Positions 31,708-39,658 of a DNA stretch of 47,898 nt are shown here, piece by piece. Under the pieces are notes generated by a model, which was given only the letters and a program-made list of their open reading frames with translations, searched no databases and was not told where the DNA came from. The position numbers were made by a program, and so were the translations under genes. Within the stretch, counting starts at the first letter, position 1, and each line of letters starts with the position of its first letter. The stretch is from positions 1 through 47,898 of the forward strand of contig JAKOQS010000214.1 of the NCBI GenBank assembly GCA_029778235.1. Reading direction: 5' to 3'. The DNA is from Chloroflexota bacterium (GTDB lineage Bacteria; Chloroflexota; Limnocylindria; Limnocylindrales; CSP1-4).

Positions 31708-32846
31708 GCGGGTCGCGTCCCGCCGCTCTCGACGGGGTCCCCCGGACGCGGGCCCTGCGGCCCGGGCTCCTCCGGGCGCAGGCGATGCGGCCCGGGGTGC
31801 TCCGGGCGGGGCGCCTCCGGCCCGGGGTGCTCCGGCGGGGGCTCCTCCGGACGCGGCTCCTCCGGCCGACGCTGGACCGACCGGTACCCGAAGCGGCCCT
31901 TGATGCACAGGTGGCCCGCGGTCACCGAGGAGTCCATCGGCGAGGTCACCTTCACGATCTCGTTCCCCTGGACGTGGAGCGTCAGCGTGCAGCCCACGCC
32001 GCAGTACGGGCAGATCGTGTCGGTCGTCGTCTGGGCCGCCTCGTCCCACGTCCCGGCCGCACGCATCTCGTGCTCCGAGCGGAACATCAGGGCGCCCGTC
32101 GGGCAGACCCCGATGCAGTTGCCGCAGTAGACGCACGCGGACGCGGTGAGCGGCGCGTCGTACTCGGTGGAGATGCGGGCGTCGAAGCCGCGCCCGGCGA
32201 CCGCGATCGCGAACGTGTTCTGGGCGTCCGTTCCGCAGGCCTCGACGCACTTGTAGCAGAGGATGCAGCGCGCGTAGTCGCGGACGTAGAGGTCGTTGTC
32301 GATCGTCACGGGCTGGGCGACGGTCTCGGCCGCCGCCCCCGACGGCCGGTGGTGGTGCCCGGGCTCACGGGCCGCGCGGGCGCCGGCGTCCGCCGGCGGC
32401 GCCGGCGGGCCGAACCGGGCCGGATCCGCCTCGTACTCGGCCATCAGCGCGGCGACGCCCGGGGCCAGCGAGAGGTCGACCGCCGAGCCCAGCAGCTCCA
32501 GGATGAGCCTCCGGCTGCGGCGGACGCGCTCCGACGCGGTCCGGATCTCCATCCCGGCCTCCACCGGCCGCGAGCACGCGGGCACGAGGACCCGGCTCCC
32601 GGTCACCTCGACGACGCAGATGCGACAGACGTTCACCGGGGTGAGGGTTTCGAGATAGCAGAGCGTTGGGATCTCGATCCCCTCGGCCCGGCAGACGTCG
32701 AGGATCGTGGAGCCGGCCGGCGCCGTCACCGGCCGGCCGTCCAGCACGATCTCCATCGTGGGCGGGACGGGTCCGGCCGGTGCCGTCGGGATCGCCGACG
32801 ACCGGGCCGGCGGCTCTCGGTAGATGCGCTCGATCTCGGTGCTCAT
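31704..32846 (-). CDS. Fe-S N-terminal half of the second, split formate dehydrogenase
   Basis: 380 aa. A [2Fe-2S] domain (C63, C74, C77, C91), two [4Fe-4S] sites (C194, C197, C200, C204; C238, C241, C244, C248) and the Mo-proximal [4Fe-4S] site (C279, C282, C286, C314) ending at GHLCIKGRFGY. This is precisely the region that stands before the catalytic domain in fdhA1. The His-Cys3 site seen in fdhA1 is missing here. After the fold, about 50 residues are a Pro/Glu/Arg-rich tail (PEEP/PEHPGP repeats). Start overlaps the NuoEF stop (ATGA), and its stop overlaps the stop of the convergent fused diaphorase gene by 4 nt. Confidence 0.88.
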   Translation of the reverse strand: MSTEIERIYREPPARSSAIPTAPAGPVPPTMEIVLDGRPVTAPAGSTILDVCRAEGIEIPTLCYLETLTPVNVCRICVVEVTGSRVLVPACSRPVEAGMEIRTASERVRRSRRLILELLGSAVDLSLAPGVAALMAEYEADPARFGPPAPPADAGARAAREPGHHHRPSGAAAETVAQPVTIDNDLYVRDYARCILCYKCVEACGTDAQNTFAIAVAGRGFDARISTEYDAPLTASACVYCGNCIGVCPTGALMFRSEHEMRAAGTWDEAAQTTTDTICPYCGVGCTLTLHVQGNEIVKVTSPMDSSVTAGHLCIKGRFGYRSVQRRPEEPRPEEPPPEHPGPEAPRPEHPGPHRLRPEEPGPQGPRPGDPVESGGTRPA

Positions 32847-34783
32847 CCGGGGGTCCGCCCCGGAGCGCGTGCGGCGCGCGGTCCGCCGAGGTCGGCCAGG
32901 CCGCCGAGCAGCGCCGACTCGACCGCCATGGTGGCCGCCTGGCCGAGGCCGCAGATGCTCGCGTCGCGCATCCCCTGGCCGAGGTCCGCGAGAAGCGCCA
33001 GCTCGTCGTCGAGCGTCCCGCGCGGCCGCCCTGCCGCGACCCGCGCGAGGAGCTCCTCCTGGCGGACCGTCCCGACCCGGCAGGGGACGCACTGCCCGCA
33101 CGACTCGTCGCGGAAGAAGGCCGCGATCCGCAGGAGCGCGCCGGCGAGGTCGGCCGTCTCGTCGAAGACGATCACGGCGCCCGAGCCGAGCGTGGCCCCC
33201 GCGGCGCGGGTCGCCTCGAAGGTCAGCGGCATGTCGAGGGACTCGGGCCCCACGAAGACGCCCGCCGCGCCACCGAGGAGGACCGCCTTCAGCGCCCGCC
33301 CGCCGACCACCCCGCCGGCGAGGGCGAGCAGGTCGCCGAGCGTGGCCCCGAAGTCGACCTCGTAGACGCCCGGGTGCTCGACCGGGCCGGAGAGGCAGAA
33401 GAGCTTGGAGCCGGTGCTCCCGCTCGTGCCGATCGCCGCGAAGGCCGCCCCGCCGTCCGCGACGATCGCCGGGATGTTCACGAGCGTCTCGATGTTGTTC
33501 ACCGCGGTCGGCTGGCCGAAGAGGCCGACCTCGACCGGGAACGGCGGCTTGTTGCGGGGCTCGCCGCGCTTCCCCTCGATCGATTCGAGCAGGGCGGTCT
33601 CCTCGCCGCAGATGTAGGCGCCCGCGCCGCGCCGCATCTCGATGTCGAAGGAGAAGCCCGAGCCGAGGATGTCGTCGCCCAGGTAGCCCGCGGCACGCGC
33701 GGACGAGAGGGCATGCGCCATCCGGGCGGCGGAGAGCGGGTACTCGGCCCGCAGGTAGAGGAAGCCCTGCTGGCTGCCCGTGGCGAATCCCTCGATCGTC
33801 ATCGCCTCGACGATGGCAAAGGGGTCCTCCTCCATGAGGACGCGGTCCTTGAACGTGCCCGGCTCGGATTCGTCCGCGTTGCAGACGGTGTAATGCGGGA
33901 GCCGGGACTGGGCCGCGACGGCCGCCCACTTGCGGCCGGTAGGGAAGGCGGCGCCTCCGCGACCGAGGAGCCCGGAGACCTCCACCTCGGAGATGACCAC
34001 CGCGGGTCCGATCTCGAGCGCCCGCCGAAGGCCCCGATAGCCCCCGGTCGCGAGGTAGTCGTCGAGGCGCGACGGGCTGGTGACGCCGGCCCGGCGCAGG
34101 ACGCGGAGGCCGGGCAGTCCGGCACGCGGGATCGACCGGCGGACGTGCGCGAGATGTCTCTCGTCCGGCTCGATCGGGACCGGCGCGGGGACGAGCGTGC
34201 CCCCGGCGACAGGGACCTCCAGGTGCTCCACGATCGCGGTCGCGTCGATCGGCGCCACCGCGATCGTCTCCGGCGCCGGGCCCGCGACGGTGAAGAGCGC
34301 CGCCGGACCGCGCTCGCAGCGGCCGATGCAGGGGGTCCGGACCCACGTCGCCGCACCGTCCAGCGCCGGCTCGCCGGCGGGTCCCAGGGCGCGCCCCAGG
34401 TCCGCGCAGACGCGCTCCGCGCCGGCCAGGCGGCACGCGATGTCGTCGCACACGTGGGCGACCACCGCCGGCCGCGGGGTCGTCGAGAGCATCTGGTAGA
34501 ACGCCGCCACGCCGTACGCCTCGGCCGGCGGGATCGTCAGGCGCCGACAGGCGTACTCGAGGGCCGGCTGGCTGATCCAGCCTGCCCTCGCCTGGATCGC
34601 GTGGAGGACCGGCAGCAGGAGATGGCGACGGTCCCGCGCGGCATGCCCCCCGGGTGCCGCCCGGTCGTCGAGCGCCACGTCGCGGTCGCCACCCTCCCAG
34701 CGCGTCGTCGCGGGACCCAGGACGCCGTCGACGGCCGCCCGTTCCTCGGCGGACGCGCGCGGGGCGAGGGTCACGAGGTCCAT
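32843..34783 (-). CDS. NuoE-NuoF fusion, diaphorase subunit of the second formate dehydrogenase
   Basis: 646 aa. N-terminal NuoE-like [2Fe-2S] domain (HVCDDIACRLAG...TPCIGRCERGP) joined to NuoF: GRGGAAFPTG for NADH, CNADESEPGTFKDR for FMN, and ESCGQCVPC...SICGLGQ for the [4Fe-4S] cluster. It resembles FdsB/HoxF-like diaphorases and should pass electrons from the formate dehydrogenase Fe-S chain to NAD+. It lacks the GltD module of the first complex. It lies 9 nt after the catalytic gene's stop and overlaps the next gene by 4 nt. Confidence 0.9.
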   Translation of the reverse strand: MDLVTLAPRASAEERAAVDGVLGPATTRWEGGDRDVALDDRAAPGGHAARDRRHLLLPVLHAIQARAGWISQPALEYACRRLTIPPAEAYGVAAFYQMLSTTPRPAVVAHVCDDIACRLAGAERVCADLGRALGPAGEPALDGAATWVRTPCIGRCERGPAALFTVAGPAPETIAVAPIDATAIVEHLEVPVAGGTLVPAPVPIEPDERHLAHVRRSIPRAGLPGLRVLRRAGVTSPSRLDDYLATGGYRGLRRALEIGPAVVISEVEVSGLLGRGGAAFPTGRKWAAVAAQSRLPHYTVCNADESEPGTFKDRVLMEEDPFAIVEAMTIEGFATGSQQGFLYLRAEYPLSAARMAHALSSARAAGYLGDDILGSGFSFDIEMRRGAGAYICGEETALLESIEGKRGEPRNKPPFPVEVGLFGQPTAVNNIETLVNIPAIVADGGAAFAAIGTSGSTGSKLFCLSGPVEHPGVYEVDFGATLGDLLALAGGVVGGRALKAVLLGGAAGVFVGPESLDMPLTFEATRAAGATLGSGAVIVFDETADLAGALLRIAAFFRDESCGQCVPCRVGTVRQEELLARVAAGRPRGTLDDELALLADLGQGMRDASICGLGQAATMAVESALLGGLADLGGPRAARAPGRTPG

Positions 34784-34792
34784 CGGCGGAGT

Positions 34793-36739
34793 CTACCCAG
34801 ACCCGGACGGGCGGTCGGGGAAGCTGCCGGCGCTGCGTCCGGGCAGGCGCTCCACGCGGATGGCGGTCGCCTTGAACTCCGCCGTGCCGGACCTCGGGTC
34901 CGTGGCGTCGATCGTCAGGACGTTCGTCGCCACGTCCTCCTGGGCGTGGAAGGTCATGAATGCGAGGCCAGGCCGCAGTCCCTCGTCCACCCGCACCGGC
35001 GCCTCGACGGACCCCCGTCGGCTCACGACGCGCACGCGCTCGCCGTCGCGGACGCCCGAGCGCGCGGCGTCCTCCGGCGAGAGGTCGATCGACTCGCGCC
35101 GACGGAGCGGGGACCGGTAGCCGGAGGTCTGGACGCCCGTGTTGTACGAATCGAGGCGCCGCCCGGTCGTGAGGCGGATCGGGAAGTCGTCGTCGAGGCG
35201 GTCGACGGGCGGATCGTGGTCGACGGGCACGAACGGGACGCGGTGACCCGGCAGCGGATCCTCCCACAGCCGGCTGTGCAGGAAGAGCTCGCCGGGGTGC
35301 GACTCGTCGTAGCAGGGCCACTGGAGCCCGCCCTCCGCCTCGAGACGCGCGTACGACATCCCCGCGTGGACCGGCGAGAGGCTGCGCACCTCGTCCCAGA
35401 CGCGCTCGGCCGAGGGGTCGCCCCAGTCGGCCCCGAGCCGTCGCGCGAGGTCGAACACGATCGCGAGGTCGTCCCGCGCCTCGCCCGGCGGCTCGAGCGC
35501 CCTCCTGACGCGCTGGACCCGCCGCTCGCTGTTCGTCACCGTCCCGTCGGACTCCGCCCAGGCGGCGGCAGCCGGGAGCACGACGTCGGCGAGCCGGGCC
35601 GTCGCCGTGAGGGCGACGTCCTGCACGACGAGCGTCTCGAGGCCCTCGAGGGCGCGGATCGCCTTGTGCCGGTCGGCCTCGGAGTCGGCCGGGTTCTCGC
35701 CGATGACGTAGAGCGACGTCAGCTCGCCGCGCTCCATCGCCTCGAACATCGCGGAGAGGTGCCAGCCCTGCCGAGGCGGGATCGTCACGCCCCACGCGGC
35801 CTCGAACGGCGCGCGCAGGTCGTCCTCTTCCACGTGCTGGAAGCCCGGCAGGCGGTCGGGAAGGGCGCCCATGTCCCCGCCGCCCTGGACGTTGTTCTGG
35901 CCGCGCAGCGGGTTGAGCCCCGACCCGTACCGGCCGACGTGCCCGGTGAGCAGCGCGAGGTCGATGAGCGCGAGGACGTTGTCCACCGCGTTGTGGTGCT
36001 CGGTGATGCCGAGCGTCCAGCAGATCATCGCCCGGTCCGCGGTGGCGTACGCGTGGGCCACCGCCCGGATGGCCGCCGCCGGCACCCCGGTCTCGCGCTC
36101 CGCGCGTTCGAGGGTCCACGGTGCGACCGATGCCGCGTACGCCTCGAAGCCCGTCGTCGCGTGCTCGATGAACGCCCGGTGCTGGAGGCCGGCGTCGATG
36201 ATCTCGCGGCCCATCGCGTTGGCCAGGGCGATGTCCGACCCGACGTCCGCGCCCAGCCAGAGGTCCGCCCAGGCGGCCGAGCTCGTCCGCCGCGGGTCGA
36301 CGACGTAGAGGCGCGCGCCGTGCCGGATCCCGCGGAGGAGGTGGTGGAAGAAGATCGGGTGCGTCTCGCGGGCGTTGCTGCCCCACAGGAGGACGACGTC
36401 CGTCTCCTCCACCTCGCGGTACGAGCTGGTGCCGCCCCCGGCTCCGAAGACTGTCGCCAGACCGGCGACGCTGGGAGCGTGTCAGGTCCGGTTGCAGCTG
36501 TCGATGTTGTTCGTGCCGACGACCGCCCGGGCGAGCTTCTGCGCCGCGTAGTTCACCTCGTTGGTGGACTTGGAGCAGCTGAAGGTCCCGAACGAGCGCG
36601 GTCCCATGCGCTCCACGGAGGCCCGGATCCCGGCCGCGGCGCGATCGAGGGCCTCCTCCCACGTGGCGGGACGCAGCTCGCCGCCCTTGCCGCCGTGGCG
36701 CACGAGCGGGCGTGTGAGCCGGACATGATCCCTGGGCAC
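34793..36739 (-). CDS. Catalytic half of the second, split selenocysteine formate dehydrogenase (UGA read-through)
   Basis: 648 residues if the TGA at 36482-36484 is read as Sec86. It begins at MPRDHVRLTRPLV, the point just after the Mo-proximal cluster in fdhA1, and runs through the catalytic domain (SNEVNY-like region, NRT-U-HAPSVAGLATVFGAGGG) and the C-terminal dinucleotide-binding domain (SNARETHP, VDPRRT, PLRGQNNVQGGGDMG, RSPLRRRESIDLS). GTG start at 36739 with GGGAGG 7 nt upstream, so it is independently translated. The missing Fe-S N-terminal half is encoded two genes downstream. Assembly of the two chains is inferred from the exact complementarity. Confidence 0.92.
36453..36484 (-). 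promoter_or_regulatory. Selenocysteine UGA and bacterial SECIS element of split fdhA2
   Basis: TGA at 36484-36482 (minus), then 18 nt, then GGTCT within the hairpin GTCGCC-GGTCT-GGCGAC (36453-36469). This is the same 17-nt stem-loop, at the same distance, as at fdhA1. Three of the 12 spacer nt directly before the stem differ, so the identity is not a simple copy of the whole region. Confidence 0.92.
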
Positions 36740-36754
36740 GTTCGCCTCCCTGCA

Positions 36755-36792
36755 GGTGCCTCGGCGGCTCGACCCGGTGCCGCCGAGGCACC
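36755..36792 (-). promoter_or_regulatory. 14-bp hairpin in the leader of split fdhA2
   Basis: GGTGCCTCGGCGGC at 36755-36768 is the perfect complement of 36779-36792 with a 10-nt loop. It stands 15 nt upstream of the GTG, just before the GGGAGG ribosome site, and 54 nt after the membrane-protein stop. It may end that gene's transcript or control fdhA2 translation. A TAGACT sequence lies on its upstream side. Confidence 0.6.
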
Positions 36793-36846
36793 GAGTCTAG
36801 CAACGGCCGTCGAGGGTGCCGCGCGGCGCGGCGAAGCGGCGCGGGG

Positions 36847-37986
36847 TCACACGAACTGGCCGAGCAGCCGTTGGATCACGAAGAGGATGAGCGGCAGCAT
36901 GATCGCCGTCCCGAACCCCCTGGCCGTCGTCGCCGACCACGGCCACGTCGAGAGCTTCGCGATCACCTCGCGCTGCTGGAGGAGGCTCGAGAGTGACTTG
37001 TTGAGGCCGTCCGCGCGGGACAGGTCGCCGGCGTCGACGTCTCGATCGATCTGCCCCATCAGCCGCTTCAGGCGCTGCTCGGAGTCGTCCCGGAGTCGCG
37101 TCTTCTCCACTTCGAGGCGGCGATGCATCCCCCACAGCGGGGCGATGAACACGAAGACGCCGAAGAGCGGCGGAGCGATGAACCACGGCAACCAGAGCAG
37201 CATCGTCGACGGGTCGCTCGTCGCCGCCGGGTTGAGGACGTACCCCAGGGCGACGGCGAGGATGAACGCCGCCCCGGTCTGCGCGGTGAGCCGCGAGAAC
37301 GCGTAGAGCGGACCCGGTCGGAACAGGTCCACCTCGCGGGCGCGGGCGTGGAGCGCGCTCACCCGGCGAAGCTGCCGGTACGTGTGGTACGCGAGGATGA
37401 GGAGCACGGCGCCGAAGAGCCCCTCGGAGATGGCGCGGAGGACGAGGCCGGCCGGCGAGTACCCGACGACCTGCGCCGCGACCGGGTCGAGCGCGTAGTA
37501 CAGCGGGTTCGAGAGCATGGCCACCATGGTGATGCCAAGGGCAGGGACAGCCGGGACGACGACGAGCTCGTACCGCAGGCGGGCGAGCGTGCCGGGATCA
37601 TCGTCGAGCAGCGGCTGGAATGCGTCGAACGAGGCACCGGCGACACGGTCGAGGTAATGGACGAACCAGAAGCCCGCGATCGTGATGACGCCCCACGCCG
37701 ACTGCTGCGGATCGAGGGAACCGACCGGCGCGAGGCCGGAGATCCAGAGGACGCTGTTCGAGCCGATCACGCTCACGATCGTCGCGACGAGGTAGATCGA
37801 CCAGGCGGGGACCGGCGCGGCGTCGATCGCGTCGAAGAGGACGTTCAGCCAGCTGCGCCGGTACGGACGCGTGAAGCCTGCCGCCTCGCCTGCGCCGCCG
37901 GCGGCCACCCGGATGTCCGGACCGCGCGTGACCACCTCGCCCGGGGGCGCGGGGGCGGCGCGCTCGGTGACTGCCTCGCTGACCAT
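36847..37986 (-). CDS. Polytopic membrane protein of unknown function
   Basis: 379 aa. About six to seven hydrophobic segments (residues near 60-83, 95-112, 140-160, 185-205, 228-250, 258-280, 355-375) and, after the sixth, a charged coiled-coil-like stretch (about 285-335, RRLEVEKTRLRDDSEQRLKRLMGQIDRDV). Not recognised as any transporter. The ATG at 37986 is 7 nt from a TACACT box with a TTGTCA -35. The gene sits directly upstream of the split formate dehydrogenase operon on the same strand, with a hairpin between. Role unknown. Confidence 0.7.
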   Translation of the reverse strand: MVSEAVTERAAPAPPGEVVTRGPDIRVAAGGAGEAAGFTRPYRRSWLNVLFDAIDAAPVPAWSIYLVATIVSVIGSNSVLWISGLAPVGSLDPQQSAWGVITIAGFWFVHYLDRVAGASFDAFQPLLDDDPGTLARLRYELVVVPAVPALGITMVAMLSNPLYYALDPVAAQVVGYSPAGLVLRAISEGLFGAVLLILAYHTYRQLRRVSALHARAREVDLFRPGPLYAFSRLTAQTGAAFILAVALGYVLNPAATSDPSTMLLWLPWFIAPPLFGVFVFIAPLWGMHRRLEVEKTRLRDDSEQRLKRLMGQIDRDVDAGDLSRADGLNKSLSSLLQQREVIAKLSTWPWSATTARGFGTAIMLPLILFVIQRLLGQFV

Positions 37987-37993
37987 GCGCGGC

Positions 37994-38021
37994 AGTGTAC
38001 GGATGCGCCCGCGCGTGACAA
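37994..38021 (-). promoter_or_regulatory. Promoter of the membrane protein gene (leaderless)
   Basis: Read on the minus strand: TTGTCA (38021-38016), 16-nt spacer, TACACT (37999-37994), then 7 nt to the ATG at 37986. Both hexamers are close to a vegetative sigma consensus, and the short gap to the start codon implies an almost leaderless transcript. It is the best complete promoter in the window. Confidence 0.6.
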
Positions 38022-38092
38022 GAGGAGATGATGCGTCCTCGCCGCGGGAGGCCGTGGTGGCGGTCCCGTGGACATCGACCGGGAGGACGACC

Positions 38093-38482
38093 ATGACACC
38101 CGAGCTGACTCACGTCAGGCTCCTGGTGCGCGACATGCCTGCCGCATATGGCTTCTACACGGAGGTCCTCGGCCTCGTGCCGACGTTCGGAGGGCCTGGC
38201 GACGCATACGTGGACCTCGCTGCCGGGGGCGATGTCTCGGTCGCTCTGTTCGCAGCCGACGAGATGGACTCGGCCCTCGACCTGCCCGCCGCCGCCGGCG
38301 GGCGACGCGTCTGCCTGGTGGTCCGCGTCGAAGACGTGGACGCGGCGGCGGCGGAGGTCATCGCTCGAGGCGCCAGCCTCGCCGCGCCGCCGACCGACCG
38401 ACCCGACTGGGGTCTGAGGACGGCACACCTCCTCGACCCCGACGGGAACGTGGTCGAGCTGTACGCCGATCTCCCGCGATGA
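38093..38482 (+). CDS. VOC family protein
   Basis: 129 aa. ELTHVRLLVRDMPAAYGFYTEVLGL and LDPDGNVVELYADLPR are the usual first and last elements of the glyoxalase-like fold. Its ATG at 38093 has GGGAGGACGACC upstream. It is divergent from the membrane protein and convergent with selD. Whether it is linked to selenium or formate metabolism cannot be told. Confidence 0.85.
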   Translation: MTPELTHVRLLVRDMPAAYGFYTEVLGLVPTFGGPGDAYVDLAAGGDVSVALFAADEMDSALDLPAAAGGRRVCLVVRVEDVDAAAAEVIARGASLAAPPTDRPDWGLRTAHLLDPDGNVVELYADLPR

Positions 38483-38544
38483 CCGGCGCGACGCCGCGCC
38501 GGCGGCGTCGGGACGTGGCTCGAGCGCCGCTCTCGTCGCAGGTT

Positions 38545-39612
38545 TCAGGCGAGCGTCAGCGCCGGCTCCGCCGCGGCCTCGACCGTCCCGATCCGCCACC
38601 AGGGCTCGCCGGCCGCGTCCAGTGCGGTGGTCACGGCCCCGAGGCGCCCCGCCGGGACCGCGGCCAGCAGCCCGCCCGACGTCTGCGGGTCGTGGGCGAG
38701 CGCCACGGCCTCGCGGGGGACATCGGCGCCGACCGAGAGCGCCGGGGCCACGAAGCGGCGGTTGTGGGCCGCGCCGCCCGTCTCGATCCCCGCACGGGCC
38801 AGGTCCAGCGCACCGGGGAGGGCCGGAAGCGCCGCAGCATCCAGGCGGAAGTGGGCACCGGACGCCCGCGCCATCTCCCACGCGTGGCCGAGCAGCCCGA
38901 ACCCGGTCACGTCCGTGGCGCCCGTCAGCCCGTGCGCGACGAACGCGGCGGCAGCGTCCCGGTTGAGCCGGCGCATCGACGCCACCGCGGCCGGCAGCGC
39001 TGCATCCGAGATCCGCCGCGCCGGTGAGCCCGGGGCGGCGCGCGAGCCGGAGACGACGAGGCCGGTGCCGAGCGGCTTCGTGAGCAGGAGCACGTCGCCC
39101 GGCAGCGCCCCGCCCTTGCGGAGGAGGTGGTCGGGGTGCGCCGCGCCGATCACCGCCAGGCCGAACGTGGGCTCCGGGTCGCGGATCGTGTGGCCCCCGG
39201 CGAGCGTGCCGCCCGCCGCGCGCACCGTCGCGGCGGCCGCACCGAGGATCGCCGCCGTCGCCTCGGGGGGCAGGTCCTCCGGGAGCGCCGCGACCGAGAG
39301 GGCGAACAGCACCCGGCCGCCCATCGCGAAGACGTCGCTCACGGCGTTGGCGGCGGCGATCGCGCCGTACGCCTCCGGGTCGTCCACGAGCGGCGGGAAG
39401 AAGTCCACCGTGCCGAGGATCGCGAGGTCCGGCGCGACGCGGTAGGCGGCCGCGTCGTCCGCAGGGTCCAGGCCCACGACCAGGTCGGGCGGCGGATCCG
39501 CTCCCAGGCCCGCCAGGGCGTCCGCGAGCAGGTCGGCGCCGAGCTTCGCGGCGCACCCCCCGCAGTCGGTCAGGTCGGTCAGGCGGATGGGGCCATCGCG
39601 CGTCGTGTCCAC
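38545..39612 (-). CDS. selD: Selenide, water dikinase (selenophosphate synthetase)
   Basis: 355 aa. Makes selenophosphate from selenide and ATP, the selenium donor for SelA. Active-site motif DCGGCAAKL with C20 and K23, spaced as C17/K20 in E. coli; position 20 is cysteine (TGC), not selenocysteine. Further signatures: GLDPADDAAAY, VDFFPPLVDDP, SDVFAMGG and DPQTSGGLLAAV. GTG start at 39612 with TATCAT ending 6 nt upstream, so likely leaderless. It stands alone between a VOC gene and an alpha/beta hydrolase. Confidence 0.93.
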   Translation of the reverse strand: MDTTRDGPIRLTDLTDCGGCAAKLGADLLADALAGLGADPPPDLVVGLDPADDAAAYRVAPDLAILGTVDFFPPLVDDPEAYGAIAAANAVSDVFAMGGRVLFALSVAALPEDLPPEATAAILGAAAATVRAAGGTLAGGHTIRDPEPTFGLAVIGAAHPDHLLRKGGALPGDVLLLTKPLGTGLVVSGSRAAPGSPARRISDAALPAAVASMRRLNRDAAAAFVAHGLTGATDVTGFGLLGHAWEMARASGAHFRLDAAALPALPGALDLARAGIETGGAAHNRRFVAPALSVGADVPREAVALAHDPQTSGGLLAAVPAGRLGAVTTALDAAGEPWWRIGTVEAAAEPALTLA

Positions 39613-39618
39613 GGGCGG

Positions 39619-39624
39619 ATGATA
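39619..39624 (-). promoter_or_regulatory. Likely -10 box of selD (leaderless)
   Basis: TATCAT on the minus strand, 6 nt from the selD GTG; no Shine-Dalgarno. Geometry matches fdhD and fdhA1. No clear -35. Confidence 0.45.
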
Positions 39625-39658
39625 CGTGCGCTGACACGCGCATCGACGAGGTGGCTCG

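Noticed and set aside
27661-32250. A 1529-aa minus-strand ORF opposite the fused diaphorase
   Set aside because: Low-complexity antisense frame typical of 70 percent GC coding DNA; the plus strand carries all motifs.
36482-36739. A short 85-aa ORF as its own gene
   Set aside because: It is the N-terminal part of the catalytic formate dehydrogenase up to the selenocysteine codon.
31704-36803. One 1699-aa minus-strand protein
   Set aside because: Only its C-terminal 380 residues (the Fe-S subunit) look like protein; the rest is antisense or out of frame to the NuoEF and catalytic genes.
38545-39612. A selenocysteine in SelD itself
   Set aside because: The active-site position is a TGC cysteine; no in-frame TGA occurs.
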